Positions 1 to 10,751 of a stretch of DNA of 39,669 nt are shown here, one piece after another (the first letter of the stretch is position 1; the number at the start of each line of letters is the position of its first letter). The notes beneath the pieces are model-generated. The model did no database searches and had not been told where the DNA came from. It saw nothing but the letters and a program-made list of their open reading frames with translations. This DNA comes from Candidatus Brevifilum fermentans (GTDB lineage: Bacteria > Chloroflexota > Anaerolineae > Anaerolineales > Villigracilaceae). The stretch covers positions 1 through 39,669 of the forward strand of contig CAMCQT010000036.1 in NCBI GenBank assembly GCA_945877125.1, written 5' to 3'. Both the position numbers and the translations under genes were made by a program.

Positions 1-524
1 CCGGCGATCTGTGTATTGTTCAGCCCTTCAACCATCAAGGCTAAAACTTCACGCTCGCGCTCCGTCAAGTCAAGTCCGGGAGTTGGCGGCAGGTTGGCTG
101 TCTCGACCAGAGATTGAGCAACTTCGGGCGAGAGCGTGGCGCGTCCCGCATGTGCGGCGCGGATGGCCCGCACCAGATCATCTGCCGAGACATCCTTGAG
201 TAAATAGGCAATCGCTCCGGCTTCGAGCGCGGTCTTGATCAGTTCCCCTTCCTTAAAACTGGTCAGGGCAATCACCTGCACCTGCGGATACTTTTCACGG
301 ATGATGCGGGTTGCGGCCGCTCCGTCCATTTCCGGCATGACCATATCCATCAGCACTACGTCCGGCATAATTTCGCCGCAGAGTTTTATGGCTGACTCGC
401 CGTTTTCGGCTTCGCCCACCAGTTCCAGTTCATCAAAAACCTTTAAGAAGGTTGCCAGTCCTTTGCGTACCATGGCATGATCGTCAACCAGCATAATGCG
501 GATTGGTTCGGAAGAAATTGTCAT
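1..524 (-). CDS. NarL/LuxR-type response regulator (3' end outside window)
   Basis: DNA-binding response regulator of a two-component system, cut by the window edge at its C-terminus. The receiver domain fills residues ~8-125, with the acidic pair in MLVDDHAMVR (D14, D15), the phospho-acceptor D60 in VVLMDMVMPEMDG, the Thr/Ser switch in ALTSFKEGE and the conserved Lys in YLLKDVSADD. The LuxR-type helix-turn-helix begins with LTEREREVLALMVEGLNN near residue 155 and runs off the window. The start ATG at 524-522 overlaps the stop of the upstream sensor kinase (ATGA, 4 bp), so the two are co-transcribed and translationally coupled. The regulated genes cannot be told from the sequence. Family assignment is firm. 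Confidence 0.93.
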   Translation of the reverse strand, partial: MTISSEPIRIMLVDDHAMVRKGLATFLKVFDELELVGEAENGESAIKLCGEIMPDVVLMDMVMPEMDGAAATRIIREKYPQVQVIALTSFKEGELIKTALEAGAIAYLLKDVSADDLVRAIRAAHAGRATLSPEVAQSLVETANLPPTPGLDLTEREREVLALMVEGLNNTQIA

Positions 525-2104
525 AAAGACTCCTTAAGCGAAGCACCCTGTCGGGTGGATGGGGTGAATGTCCAGCAGATCGTAAGTTCAGTACCCTGAC
601 CCGGCTGGCTTGAGATGGTCAGCAGCGCTCCCACAGCTTCTGCGCGTTCCTGCATCATGCCCAAGCCATAATGACCTGAGAAGGTTTTTTGGGTATCAAA
701 ACCTTTACCATTGTCACGAATGCGCATTTCGATCACAGCCGCTTCCTGCGTTAGGTTGATTTCTACCTGGCTGGCTTTGGCGTGTTTGGCGATGTTATTA
801 AGCGCTTCCTGACAGATACGATAAAAGGCAACCTGCGCCTCGGCGGGCAGGAAAAACTCTCCGGTTATGTCAACAGCCACAGGGATGTTGGTTCGGCCTG
901 AGAACGCATTCCCCAACAGGCGCAACAGGTCGCTCAGGCTTGAATCGGTCAGCGTGGAAGGACGCAGTTCAGCGAGAAGCGTGCGCATCTCAGCCATCGC
1001 GCCGCGCGTCAAACGCCGCAAGTCTTCCAGCGAGCGCCGCGCCTCCTCCTGGTCACGATCCCACAGGCGCGGCAGGACTTCGGCAATTAATCCCGCAGAA
1101 AAGAGCGATTGATTGACGGCATCATGCAGGTTGCGTGCCAGACGCTGCCGTTCTTCGAGTACTGCAAGTTCCTGCGCCTGCCCATACAACTCTGCGTTGA
1201 TCATGGTGATCGCGGCTTGATTGGCTACGCTTAGGGCTAAATTGGCATGGTGCGCTGTGAAATAATTTTTGGTGGATTCAGCGACGCCCACGCCGCCGAT
1301 AATACGCCCCTTCACTGCCAAAGGTATCCACATCCAAGACTGCATTCCTTCGAGCAATTCAGCCGCTGCTGTCCCAAAAACCGAACGCAAAAATTGCGCC
1401 TGCGGGTTATCACTCAACACATCCGCAACACGAATGGGGCGATGTCCGTTAAATAACGTAGTCAGGATTTCAGGGGTATTCAAGGGAATACGAATAGGTT
1501 CAGATTTGTTAAGTTGTCCAGTCCCACGTATGGCCAGTGTCACTAAAGTAGAGTCTTGCAATGTGAATACCGCGCCATGTGTGTACTCGATAATCTCGTG
1601 TAATTGGTCGAGAACCAAACCTGGTTGAAGTTCCAATGTGGATGCCAGAGTATGTGAGATGGCAAGCAGAGTCGCCTGTTCGCGCCTGCGCGCCTCAATT
1701 TGATCGCTTAGCGTTTTTTCTATTTGAATGCGCCGGCTGACATCTCGGATAACGCTCAGCAGACACGGTTGACCCCGATAGTTGATCGTAGATTTGCGTA
1801 CTTCGACGTAAAACGGTGAACCATCCCTGTGTAAATGGACAACAAGCGATTCCAATACATCACCCGCTTCAGCAGTACGAACGTGCTCCATAAACACGGC
1901 ATAGCTTTCAGCCTGCATAAAGACAACTGGATTCAGTCCTATGAATTCCTGACGAGTATAACCATACATCTCACACGCGGCGGGATTAGCTTCAACCACC
2001 AAGCCCATCTCCATATCAAAGATAACCAACGCTTCGCTGGTGGCTTCAAAAATATTCCGGTATTCGTCTTCAGAAGTTAATCGGTTATCAATACTTTGAC
2101 GCAT
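521..2104 (-). CDS. Cytosolic PAS-GAF sensor histidine kinase (NarL-partner, HisKA_3 type)
   Basis: Sensor kinase partner of the response regulator that follows it. Order of domains: PAS (~15-125), GAF (~145-305), dimerisation/phosphoacceptor helix with LEERQRLARNLHDAV (H327), then HATPase_c with N-box CQEALNNIAKHA, G1 box RDNGKGFD (D464) and G2 box HYGLGMMQERAEAVGA. No membrane segment is visible, so it should sense a cytoplasmic signal (redox, gas or small ligand through PAS/GAF; inference). An in-frame ATG lies 19 codons upstream (2161), but the ATG at 2104 has an AAGGA ribosome site about six bases before it, so the 527-residue form is preferred. The 3' end overlaps the regulator by 4 bp. 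Confidence 0.92.
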   Translation of the reverse strand: MRQSIDNRLTSEDEYRNIFEATSEALVIFDMEMGLVVEANPAACEMYGYTRQEFIGLNPVVFMQAESYAVFMEHVRTAEAGDVLESLVVHLHRDGSPFYVEVRKSTINYRGQPCLLSVIRDVSRRIQIEKTLSDQIEARRREQATLLAISHTLASTLELQPGLVLDQLHEIIEYTHGAVFTLQDSTLVTLAIRGTGQLNKSEPIRIPLNTPEILTTLFNGHRPIRVADVLSDNPQAQFLRSVFGTAAAELLEGMQSWMWIPLAVKGRIIGGVGVAESTKNYFTAHHANLALSVANQAAITMINAELYGQAQELAVLEERQRLARNLHDAVNQSLFSAGLIAEVLPRLWDRDQEEARRSLEDLRRLTRGAMAEMRTLLAELRPSTLTDSSLSDLLRLLGNAFSGRTNIPVAVDITGEFFLPAEAQVAFYRICQEALNNIAKHAKASQVEINLTQEAAVIEMRIRDNGKGFDTQKTFSGHYGLGMMQERAEAVGALLTISSQPGQGTELTICWTFTPSTRQGASLKESL

Positions 2105-2252
2105 ATATTTTCCTTCGACTTTGTTCAATTTCTTGAAGATGGTGTGTTTCAGCCAGAACATCCTTCAGCTTGGTTTCCATTTCAAGATTGATCAGATCGC
2201 TATTAACATAATCTGCAAACTGAATTTGAATTTTATTGTACTGCGTAATAAC

Positions 2253-5200
2253 TCATCCCAGCACTACCCGCACTTCGTGTAGTTGACCATCATCCGCCAG
2301 CGGAATTATTCCATCGGACAATCGAACTCCATCCAAGATAACCTGTTGGATGCCGCGATTAATGTTATGCGGATTCTCGACACTGATCTTGTAATGCGTC
2401 ATTCCAAAACGATAATCCACTTTGAAGCCTGTCCAATTGCGCGGAATACACGGGTTGAACTTGAGCGCGTTGCCGACTCGCGTGATTCCCAAAATGGCTT
2501 CGATGCCCAAGCGATACATCCACGCGGAGGAGCCTGTGTACCAAGTCCAGCCGCCTCTGCCGACATGCGGAGGCACGCCATAAATATCGGCGGCGATGAC
2601 GTACGGCTCCACTTTGTAGCGCGCTGTTTTCTCAGGCGTATCTGCGTGGTTGATGGGATTCAACATGCGGAATAACTCTGCAGCCCGGTCTCCCTGTCCG
2701 AGTTTTGCAAATGCCCAGGCAGTCCAAATGGCGGCGTGGGTGTATTGTCCGCCGTTTTCGCGGACGCCTGGCAGATAGCCCTTGATGTAACCAGGGTCAT
2801 GCGCCGACTTATCGAATGGTGGTGTAAATAATAAAATCATCTGCTCGGCTTTCTTCACCAGCCGTTTGTTGACCGATTCCATCGCCTGCGCCGCCCGCTC
2901 AGAATTCGCCGCACCCGATAACACCGCCCATGATTGAGCAATTGAATCGATCTGACATTCAATGCTTTCGTGCGAACCCATCTTCGAGCCGTCATCATAA
3001 AAGGCGCGCAGATACCATTCGCCATCCCATGCCTGGGATTCAAGCGCCTGCGCTAATTTCTCAGCCTGTTGCAGATACGACGCGGGGTCGTCCTTCATCA
3101 AAACTGCCAGCGACGCAAAACGCTTGAGCGTGGCGTGCAGGAACCAGCCAAGCCAAATGCTCTCGCCGCGCCCGTCCATGCCGACACGGTTCATGCCATC
3201 GTTCCAATCCCCGCCGCCCATCAGCGGAAGTTCATGCTTGCCCGATGTGTTTCCTTTTTCGATGGCACGACGGCAATGCTCGTAAAGCGTATGCGATTCT
3301 CTTGCTGTTTCATATTGCGTGTACCGTTCGGCTTCATCCGCTTTGAGCGCTTCGCCTTTCAGGAAGGGGATGGTCTCGCTCAAAATGGATTCGTCACCTG
3401 TGGCAGAAACATACTCGGCGGCGACGAACGGCAGCCAGAGCAGGTCATCCGAGAAGCGCGTGCGAACCCCGCGACCCGCGGGCGGATTCCACCAGTGGAG
3501 CACATCGCCTGCATCGAACTGGTGCCGCGCCGCTTCCAAAATTTGCGCGCGTGCGATGTCGGGGCGGGTATGCAGCAGCGCCATCACATCCTGTAATTGG
3601 TCGCGGAAACCGAACGCTCCACTCGATTGATACAACGCGGTGCGTCCCCACAAACGGCACGCCAATGTTTGATACATCAGCCAGCGGTTGAGCATGATAT
3701 TCATACTTTGATCGGGCGTTTCAACGGTGATGACGTTGAGGATCTCATCCCATTTCTGTTGGACGGATTGCCAAACCGCCTCAACCTCCACCGACGATTG
3801 AATCTGCCCCATCAGCTTTAGGCTTTCATCCCGATCTTTTCCTTCGCCGATCAAGAAGAAGACTTCTTCCGATGCGCCAGGTGCAAGGTCAACGTGGAGT
3901 TGGATAACCGCGCACGGGTCAAGCCCTGCATTGACCGCGCTTTCCAATCCAATGCGACCAAGAGCCGCGGGCGCGCGCAGACTTCCCATGCGACCCAAAA
4001 ATTCGGTGCGGTCGGTTGTGATGTTATGCGGATATTTACTGGCGGCGAGAAACGCCACGCGTCCGCCGAACTCGCTGTTGAAATGATTGGTGGCAATCAA
4101 AGCATTTTGCTCAGGGATGAACTCAGGCATGATGTGCGCTTGCTGCGTGTCGCGCGTTGTGCTAAGCACCCATTCGGCATAATAAGTAACGGTGACACGG
4201 CGCGGACGTTCCCACAGATTTTGCAAACGCAGTTGCACAATTTTGACAGGCGCGTCAGGCGCGGCAAATAATCTCAAGTTTTGATTCAGTCCGTGACTCT
4301 GACTCTCGAAGATCGAATAGCCCGCGCCGTGACGAATCACATGTGTCGTGTCAGCGCCAGCGGGCATAAGCGTCGGCGACCAGACCAAGCCAGTTTCTTC
4401 ATCGCGCAAGTAGATCACTTCGCTCGGCATATCGATGACGGGGTCATTGCGCCACGGGGTCAGGCGGTTCTCGCCGCTGTTCTCTGCCCAGGTGGAGCCG
4501 AAGCCTGATTCGGAAACCAAAAATCCAAACTGCGGATTGGCGATGACGTTGATCCACGGGTGCGGTGTGTGCTGACCTGATTTGAGATGGATGACATATT
4601 CTTTGCCATCGGGACTGAATCCGCCGAGACCGTTATCTGTCAGCAGGTCAATTGGCAGGGACAGCGAAGCCGTCGGTTCAGGATCAACTGTCGGGGAGAG
4701 TGAAGCGGTGAACTGCGGCAGGCGGGTGGTTTGCAGAGTCAAACGCAAGGCATGTTCGGCAAGCGTCCCGTTCTTTTCATCCAAAATAACACCCGCCACC
4801 GTTTCAAATAAAATCTTGTCGGCAGGTTGAAGTTGATCGGCACGCAGAATAAAAATTCCGTTGCGTTGATTCAGCGAATCCGCCGCGCCCATGCGCGAAA
4901 TTTGGCGCACAATGGTATTGTGCAAGTCGAGGGCATAGCCCGTATCCTCTTCATTGAGGATGACCAGATTGACCGTGACGTGGCGGCTGCGCCAATAGAT
5001 AAAGGCTTGCAGGGCTTCAACAAGCAGAGGCGATTCGCCATCGCGAATGCGCGTCATCAAAATCGGGTAATCGCCAGAAACGCCGAACGCCCACAGGTCA
5101 GACTGCCCTTTCACGTTTTGCGCGAGGACATGCGGCGCGGCGCGCAAGACGCCCGTTGGATAAAGCAAGGCAGATAAAAGGCGTTGGATGTTTTCGACCG

Positions 5201-8200
5201 CATAAGCATTCAGTCCGAGGTCGAGTAGTTCATGCTCGCTTTGAGCGCGGGCGTCATCGAAGGCGCGGTGAATGGATTGACCCGACTGATAACGGGAAAG
5301 TTTTTCCAAAGCTTCGGCGCGCGATGGAGCCGCCAGAGTCAGGAATGTGACGCGCGTTTTTCCATGCGGCTTCAAATCAATTTCCTGACCGAGCGACATA
5401 ATCGGGTCGAGAGTCCCGCCTGTGGTTCCAGAAAGATGACCCTTGGAACTTTGCAATGCTAGCGGCGTGTGCATGGTCTGCGACCTGCCGAGGAATTTAG
5501 CGCGGTCACTTTCATGTTCGCCAGTCACTTTGCGCCCGAATTCAATAATCATCGCATGGATTAACACAATAGGCTTTTCATCCGCCGAGCGCGGACGACG
5601 CGTGAACAGCAGCGCATTCTCGTTGGGAAGATATTCGCTTTCGATAAAAAGTTTATTGAACGCGGGATGCCGCCTATCGGCAGCCTGCGCCGCGAGCACC
5701 ACTTCGCCGTAACTGGTCAGTTTCAACTTGCGGGCTTGATGACTGTCGTTCAAGATATTCACGCGCCGAATCTCAACCCCATCCGTGCTGATGGTGACTC
5801 CAGTCCGCAGTGAAATTCCATTGTCTGAACGTTGGAACTCAACCTTGTGCGGATAAAACATCACGTCAAGATGTTCGGTCGCACACTCGATGGGTTGACG
5901 AGTGGCAGACCAAAGCGCTCCGCTCTCGCGGTCTTGTAAATAAATCCACGTGCCCCACGGGTCGAGGGTGGTGTCGGCATTCCAGCGCGTCAACGCAAAC
6001 TCGCGCCACTGACTGTATCCGCCGCCTGTGTTAGTGATCATGAGGCTGGTATCGCCTTGCGAAAGGACATGCACCTGCGGAATGGGACTATCCACCGCCA
6101 CGCGCCACGGCTCACTGCTTACCAAACGCGTGCCTTCGGGCAAATCCGCTGGCTCGTCGAGATGCGGATATTCAATCGGCGGGTTCTGCGGAATTTTTTC
6201 CTGCAATAACAGTTCGATGCTTTGGATATGTTCATCGGCGTGGAAACGCTGCACCATCACATCGCCTAATAAATAATTACAAGCCGCCACCAGAATCATG
6301 CCCTGATGATGCGCCATGTAAGACTGCACAATATTATGTGGCTTACCCGCTGGCATATCATCCCAGTGTTTTTCTGGGAAACGCGTCTTGGTGAAATCAA
6401 GCGCTTCATAAAAGCCGAAACGCCCAAGCATTTTCAACTCTTCCAATCGCGCCATGTTTTCCAAGACGGCTTGCGGCTGTAACGAAAGTCCAATCATCGA
6501 AGCGTACGGCGTGATGACCAGATCATCGGGCAGGTCGCGTTTGTATCCCAGCACAGGTACGCCAAACGCCTGATATTGATAATTCAAATTGAGGTCGAAG
6601 GCATGGTAGCCCGATTCAGAAATACCCCAGGGAACTTCCTGCTCCGCGCCGTAACTGACCTGCGCTTCGAGCGCAACGTAGCAGCTATCCGAGAGAAATG
6701 TCCCGTCGTAATTTTTGGTAAACAAGGTCGGCATGAGATATTCGAACATCGTGCCGCTCCACGAGAGCAACACCTGTTTGCCGTCCACCTTCGTCACGGG
6801 TCGCCCAAGATGCTGCCAGTGACTGTGCGGCACGTCACCTTTTGCGATCGCGATCAGGCTGGCAATCCGCGCTTCGGATGCGAGCAGGTCATAATAGCTT
6901 GGGTCAAGTTTTTCGGTGCTGGCGTTATAGCCAATGTGGAACACTTGTCGGCGTTCGCTGAACAGGAAGCGGAAATTCATACCCGTCACAGCGGCGTTTG
7001 CCCGATCTGCCAACTCTTGAAATTCAATCAACATGGATGCAACCGTCACTTGCGCCGACGATAGATCATCCTCAAATTTTTGACACCATTCACGCGCCGC
7101 TTCATTTTGCGATTTGAAATTGTTCAATGCGGTTTGGATGTTCTCGTACACCGCGCCCGCTTCCCCAAGCGTGGGCATTTCGGCGGGCAGGCAGTCGCGC
7201 AACGTGGGCGGCATATCCCGACCCAACCAGGGCGCGAACAAATCCAAACTACGCTGCATATCCTGCAAACTGTGATGCAGCAAGTCGAGATACAGTTGGA
7301 GTTCGGTCAGGGATTCGGCTTTGAGATTGGGATGACTCTCCAGCAATTCGATCAAGCGATGCGAGACTCCTTCCCAGCCTTCGCCTGAGAGCCAAACGAG
7401 AGTTTTTGTCCACGCTGATGGCTGGTTCTGGATCGCGCTGACGCGCTCGTAAATGCTGGTCAACTCCACTTCAAAAGATTCGAGCGAAGCATGTGGATTA
7501 TTTTTTTCGAGCGCTTGCAGTGTCTCAGCCAGAATATCCAAAATGACAAGCAGCCCCTGCCAGCGGTTTTGTCCCAACAGCGGCGCAGATGTCAGGGTCA
7601 AGCAACCCTGCCTGAGCGTGATTAAGCACGCCGCGAGGTTTCCGCTATCCACTGTGGAAATATAGCGTGGCGGCAACGCAGTCATCGTCTGCGAGTCGTA
7701 CCAGTTCAGAAGATGTCCGCGATAATGTTCCAACTTGTCCATGTTCTCAAACGTCGAACGCAAACGGAGAGACAACTCAGCCAGTCCCATGTACCCGAAA
7801 TCATACGCCGACAAGGTGGAAACGAGAAATAGCCCGATGTTGGTCGGCGTGGTGTAGTGCGCCACGTTGCCGCGCGGCGATTCTTGATAATGGTCGGGCG
7901 GCAGCCAATGGTCATCGGGTCCTGCGAATTGTTCAAAGAATGCCCAAGTGCGCCGCGCCAAACGTCGCACTTGTCTACGCTGAGTTTCCGAGAGCGGCGC
8001 GGTGACGTGTGTCACAGGCTGGCTGATAACGTAAGCGACTTGCGGCGCGACAAGCCAGCCAATCACAAAAGGCAATGCGACCCAAAGCGCACTTGGGTTG
8101 AAAATGGCAACAGCTGCGCCCAATAGAATAGCGAAAATCAAAGACGCCGACATCTCGCCCCAGATTTCGTATTGCGCCTTCGACCGAAACGATCTTGCTG

Positions 8201-10748
8201 TGTTCGCCGCCGTTGTCCATTGCAAAAGATTTTTGCGCTCGATCAACAAGCGAGTCAATGTTGTGCTGATTGCGCCCAACATCAGCAACGCTTCATAAGG
8301 CAGAAAAAGAACGGAAAGCGCCCAACGTGTGAGTGGAAGTTGACTGGTCTTGAGAATTTGTTTGAGACCTAGTTTTCTGATATTGTGCCTGCCGTGCTGA
8401 AAAGTTTGCACAACGATAGGTGCGACGGAGGGTAGAAAAACTAGAATCGTCCAGACCCACGGTGAGCCAGGCAGAAAGAGCCAGCCCGCAGCAAGGAGCA
8501 GGAGCAAGGTCGGCGGCAAAAGACTGCGCCGCAAGTTATCGAAAATTTTCCAGAGGTTGATGGCGGTCAGGCGGTTACGAGCCGTTCCGCTTTGGGTGTG
8601 GACGACGGGAAATAGCCAGGGCAGCAATTGCCAGTCGCCGCGAATCCAACGGCGCAGTCGGCGGGCGTAAACCAAATAACGCGACGGGTATTCTTCATAT
8701 AAAGTAATATCCGTAACCAGTGCCGCACGTCCATAAATTCCTTCAAACAAGTCGTGACTGAGCAAAGTATTCTGGCGTACCTGACCCGCCAAACTGCGCT
8801 CGAAAGCCGCGACATCATAAATCCCTTTGCCGACATAACTGCCTTCACCAAATAAGTCCTGATACACATCCGAGACGGCGAAGGAGTACAGGTCAAAGCC
8901 AGCGTTACCCGCAAATATCTGCGAAAAGATTGAACGATTCGCGCTGGTGGGTTTGATTGCCACCCGCGGTTGAAGCACTGTATAACCAGCGACAACTGAT
9001 TGCCCATCGGCAGCAAATTCCGCATGGTTAAGTGGATGCGCCAGAGTGGCAATCAGCCGATTAGCGCTGCCCTGTGGCAGGGAGGTATCCGCGTCGAGCG
9101 TGATTACATATTTCACGTCGGTCAGAATACTCGCGTCCCCAACTTGGGTTGAGTAAGGTGTCTCGCCCAAATCGAGCAGCAGGCGGTTGAAATCCGCCAG
9201 TTTGCCGCGCTTGCGTTCCCAGCCCATCCAAACTCCTTCGGATGGATTCCACTGGCGATGGCGATGAAACAAATAAAAAGGCGTGGCTTTCTCGTACTTT
9301 TTATTGAGATTTTCAATGCCAGCACTTGTCAGCGCAAGCAGTTCTGCATCCTCAGGCATATCCTCTTTCGGAGCGTCGCCGAAATCGGTCAACAGGGCAT
9401 AGGTCAACAGCGGGTCGGGATTGGATAAATAATAAAGTTCCAACTCTTGCAAAAGGTGATTAAGTTCTTTCTCGCTCTCCAACAGGGTCGGCACAACCAC
9501 CATCGTACGGTTGCCCGTTGGAATACCCTCGGAAAAATCCATGCGCGGCAAGCTTTGCGGCTTGATGCGGTGAGTTATATCCCAGTGAATAATTGTGATG
9601 GCGGATTCGAAAGCCAGTCCAAGCCCAAGCAGACCCGCGACAATAAGTTGAATCGGCGAACCGCCTAACAGCGCTGCATAGGTTAGCAGTCCCAAAAAAA
9701 ACAGAACAGAAAGAAACGCAATGCCTCCCAAATATGTGGCGGTGGGATATGCAAGCAAAGCACGCAGCACGCGGACTCTAAATGCAGGTTTGTAGTTGAT
9801 GCTGTTTTCGAGTGTCGCGCGCCCCGCGTCAATCAGATAAAAACCAACGTGTGATTTCCGCGTTGAAACTTTGTCTTCCGCATTGCGGGCAAATTCAACT
9901 GCGGCGAGCGCAACCTGCTCTTCCCCATGTTTTGAATGGCGCGCCAATTCTTCGATGACACTGCGATAACTATTGCGGGTGTCGAAGTCCATGTCCGCAT
10001 AAATTTGCGCGGGGTCGTCCCGTAAAATCTGTTCCACGCGGCTGGTCTCTTCAAAGAAATCTTTCCAATCAGTCGCAGAGAGCAGGCGCAGACTCAGAAA
10101 ACAATTTGCAACGACCGTATCGTTGGGCAGGGTGACAGCAAACTGAATTGGGATTTCGCTCAGGCTTTGGGGGACTTCAATCCCTGTCAACTCGGATGTG
10201 GCGTAGACCAGCCGCTCCAAAATCCCGATGCGCAGCATGATCGGCAGCGCCCAAAGTTCCCCAATTGTCAGAGGCATGACCTGCTGATAATCCTGAACGA
10301 AAATTGCGGCTTGCGTCAGATCAATTTGACCCTGGCTGTATCCGATCCATTCGCGAGCCAGCGCAAAAATGCGCGTGTGTCCTTGCAGCGATGTTTCATT
10401 CAGTTTTGGTAATTCGTAGAGAAAACTGTACGGCAAGTCCTCTTCAATTTGGCGGATGGTTTGCTTGACGACGTAGAAATTATCCAACATCCATTCGCCC
10501 GCGCGCGATGACCTGCCAGATAAATCAGGCGAATTCTTTGAAGGCACGGCTTTGAAGACTGCATACGCACTGCGCAAAGCCATTTCCCAACTTTCCAGAT
10601 ATTCCAACAAAGTTGTTTCTTCGGGGCGGGATATTTTTGATGTGTCAACTTCATGCGTTTTTGCCAGCCGATGCGCGAATTCTCTCAGTCGTATATCTAC
10701 GCCGAGAGCGGTTGGTTCAGATAGGATGACTTGGGGAGCAATTAACAT
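2253..10748 (-). CDS. ndvB: Cyclic beta-1,2-glucan synthase (NdvB/Cgs type), 2,831 aa
   Basis: Giant membrane enzyme that builds cyclic beta-1,2-glucan from UDP-glucose, an osmoregulatory glucan. Length matches the family (about 2,800-2,870 residues). The N-terminal part ends in HVGFYLIDAGRATLE. Membrane segments lie near 335-390, 740-790 and 830-950, and between the first groups is the GT84 glycosyltransferase with TLDADTSLPQGSAN near residue 550. A glycoamylase-like middle domain (the cyclisation part in known enzymes) contains MAHHQGMILVAACNYLLGD near 1475. Two GH94-type repeats follow, the last with GGGDWNDGMNRVG near 2512, whose Asp is the expected general acid; in Brucella Cgs the GH94 part trims chain length. 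ATG at 10748 lies 3 bp after the usp stop. Whether the product is truly cyclic here is inferred from full-length homology. Confidence 0.93.
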   Translation of the reverse strand: MLIAPQVILSEPTALGVDIRLREFAHRLAKTHEVDTSKISRPEETTLLEYLESWEMALRSAYAVFKAVPSKNSPDLSGRSSRAGEWMLDNFYVVKQTIRQIEEDLPYSFLYELPKLNETSLQGHTRIFALAREWIGYSQGQIDLTQAAIFVQDYQQVMPLTIGELWALPIMLRIGILERLVYATSELTGIEVPQSLSEIPIQFAVTLPNDTVVANCFLSLRLLSATDWKDFFEETSRVEQILRDDPAQIYADMDFDTRNSYRSVIEELARHSKHGEEQVALAAVEFARNAEDKVSTRKSHVGFYLIDAGRATLENSINYKPAFRVRVLRALLAYPTATYLGGIAFLSVLFFLGLLTYAALLGGSPIQLIVAGLLGLGLAFESAITIIHWDITHRIKPQSLPRMDFSEGIPTGNRTMVVVPTLLESEKELNHLLQELELYYLSNPDPLLTYALLTDFGDAPKEDMPEDAELLALTSAGIENLNKKYEKATPFYLFHRHRQWNPSEGVWMGWERKRGKLADFNRLLLDLGETPYSTQVGDASILTDVKYVITLDADTSLPQGSANRLIATLAHPLNHAEFAADGQSVVAGYTVLQPRVAIKPTSANRSIFSQIFAGNAGFDLYSFAVSDVYQDLFGEGSYVGKGIYDVAAFERSLAGQVRQNTLLSHDLFEGIYGRAALVTDITLYEEYPSRYLVYARRLRRWIRGDWQLLPWLFPVVHTQSGTARNRLTAINLWKIFDNLRRSLLPPTLLLLLAAGWLFLPGSPWVWTILVFLPSVAPIVVQTFQHGRHNIRKLGLKQILKTSQLPLTRWALSVLFLPYEALLMLGAISTTLTRLLIERKNLLQWTTAANTARSFRSKAQYEIWGEMSASLIFAILLGAAVAIFNPSALWVALPFVIGWLVAPQVAYVISQPVTHVTAPLSETQRRQVRRLARRTWAFFEQFAGPDDHWLPPDHYQESPRGNVAHYTTPTNIGLFLVSTLSAYDFGYMGLAELSLRLRSTFENMDKLEHYRGHLLNWYDSQTMTALPPRYISTVDSGNLAACLITLRQGCLTLTSAPLLGQNRWQGLLVILDILAETLQALEKNNPHASLESFEVELTSIYERVSAIQNQPSAWTKTLVWLSGEGWEGVSHRLIELLESHPNLKAESLTELQLYLDLLHHSLQDMQRSLDLFAPWLGRDMPPTLRDCLPAEMPTLGEAGAVYENIQTALNNFKSQNEAAREWCQKFEDDLSSAQVTVASMLIEFQELADRANAAVTGMNFRFLFSERRQVFHIGYNASTEKLDPSYYDLLASEARIASLIAIAKGDVPHSHWQHLGRPVTKVDGKQVLLSWSGTMFEYLMPTLFTKNYDGTFLSDSCYVALEAQVSYGAEQEVPWGISESGYHAFDLNLNYQYQAFGVPVLGYKRDLPDDLVITPYASMIGLSLQPQAVLENMARLEELKMLGRFGFYEALDFTKTRFPEKHWDDMPAGKPHNIVQSYMAHHQGMILVAACNYLLGDVMVQRFHADEHIQSIELLLQEKIPQNPPIEYPHLDEPADLPEGTRLVSSEPWRVAVDSPIPQVHVLSQGDTSLMITNTGGGYSQWREFALTRWNADTTLDPWGTWIYLQDRESGALWSATRQPIECATEHLDVMFYPHKVEFQRSDNGISLRTGVTISTDGVEIRRVNILNDSHQARKLKLTSYGEVVLAAQAADRRHPAFNKLFIESEYLPNENALLFTRRPRSADEKPIVLIHAMIIEFGRKVTGEHESDRAKFLGRSQTMHTPLALQSSKGHLSGTTGGTLDPIMSLGQEIDLKPHGKTRVTFLTLAAPSRAEALEKLSRYQSGQSIHRAFDDARAQSEHELLDLGLNAYAVENIQRLLSALLYPTGVLRAAPHVLAQNVKGQSDLWAFGVSGDYPILMTRIRDGESPLLVEALQAFIYWRSRHVTVNLVILNEEDTGYALDLHNTIVRQISRMGAADSLNQRNGIFILRADQLQPADKILFETVAGVILDEKNGTLAEHALRLTLQTTRLPQFTASLSPTVDPEPTASLSLPIDLLTDNGLGGFSPDGKEYVIHLKSGQHTPHPWINVIANPQFGFLVSESGFGSTWAENSGENRLTPWRNDPVIDMPSEVIYLRDEETGLVWSPTLMPAGADTTHVIRHGAGYSIFESQSHGLNQNLRLFAAPDAPVKIVQLRLQNLWERPRRVTVTYYAEWVLSTTRDTQQAHIMPEFIPEQNALIATNHFNSEFGGRVAFLAASKYPHNITTDRTEFLGRMGSLRAPAALGRIGLESAVNAGLDPCAVIQLHVDLAPGASEEVFFLIGEGKDRDESLKLMGQIQSSVEVEAVWQSVQQKWDEILNVITVETPDQSMNIMLNRWLMYQTLACRLWGRTALYQSSGAFGFRDQLQDVMALLHTRPDIARAQILEAARHQFDAGDVLHWWNPPAGRGVRTRFSDDLLWLPFVAAEYVSATGDESILSETIPFLKGEALKADEAERYTQYETARESHTLYEHCRRAIEKGNTSGKHELPLMGGGDWNDGMNRVGMDGRGESIWLGWFLHATLKRFASLAVLMKDDPASYLQQAEKLAQALESQAWDGEWYLRAFYDDGSKMGSHESIECQIDSIAQSWAVLSGAANSERAAQAMESVNKRLVKKAEQMILLFTPPFDKSAHDPGYIKGYLPGVRENGGQYTHAAIWTAWAFAKLGQGDRAAELFRMLNPINHADTPEKTARYKVEPYVIAADIYGVPPHVGRGGWTWYTGSSAWMYRLGIEAILGITRVGNALKFNPCIPRNWTGFKVDYRFGMTHYKISVENPHNINRGIQQVILDGVRLSDGIIPLADDGQLHEVRVVLG

Positions 10749-10751
10749 AAG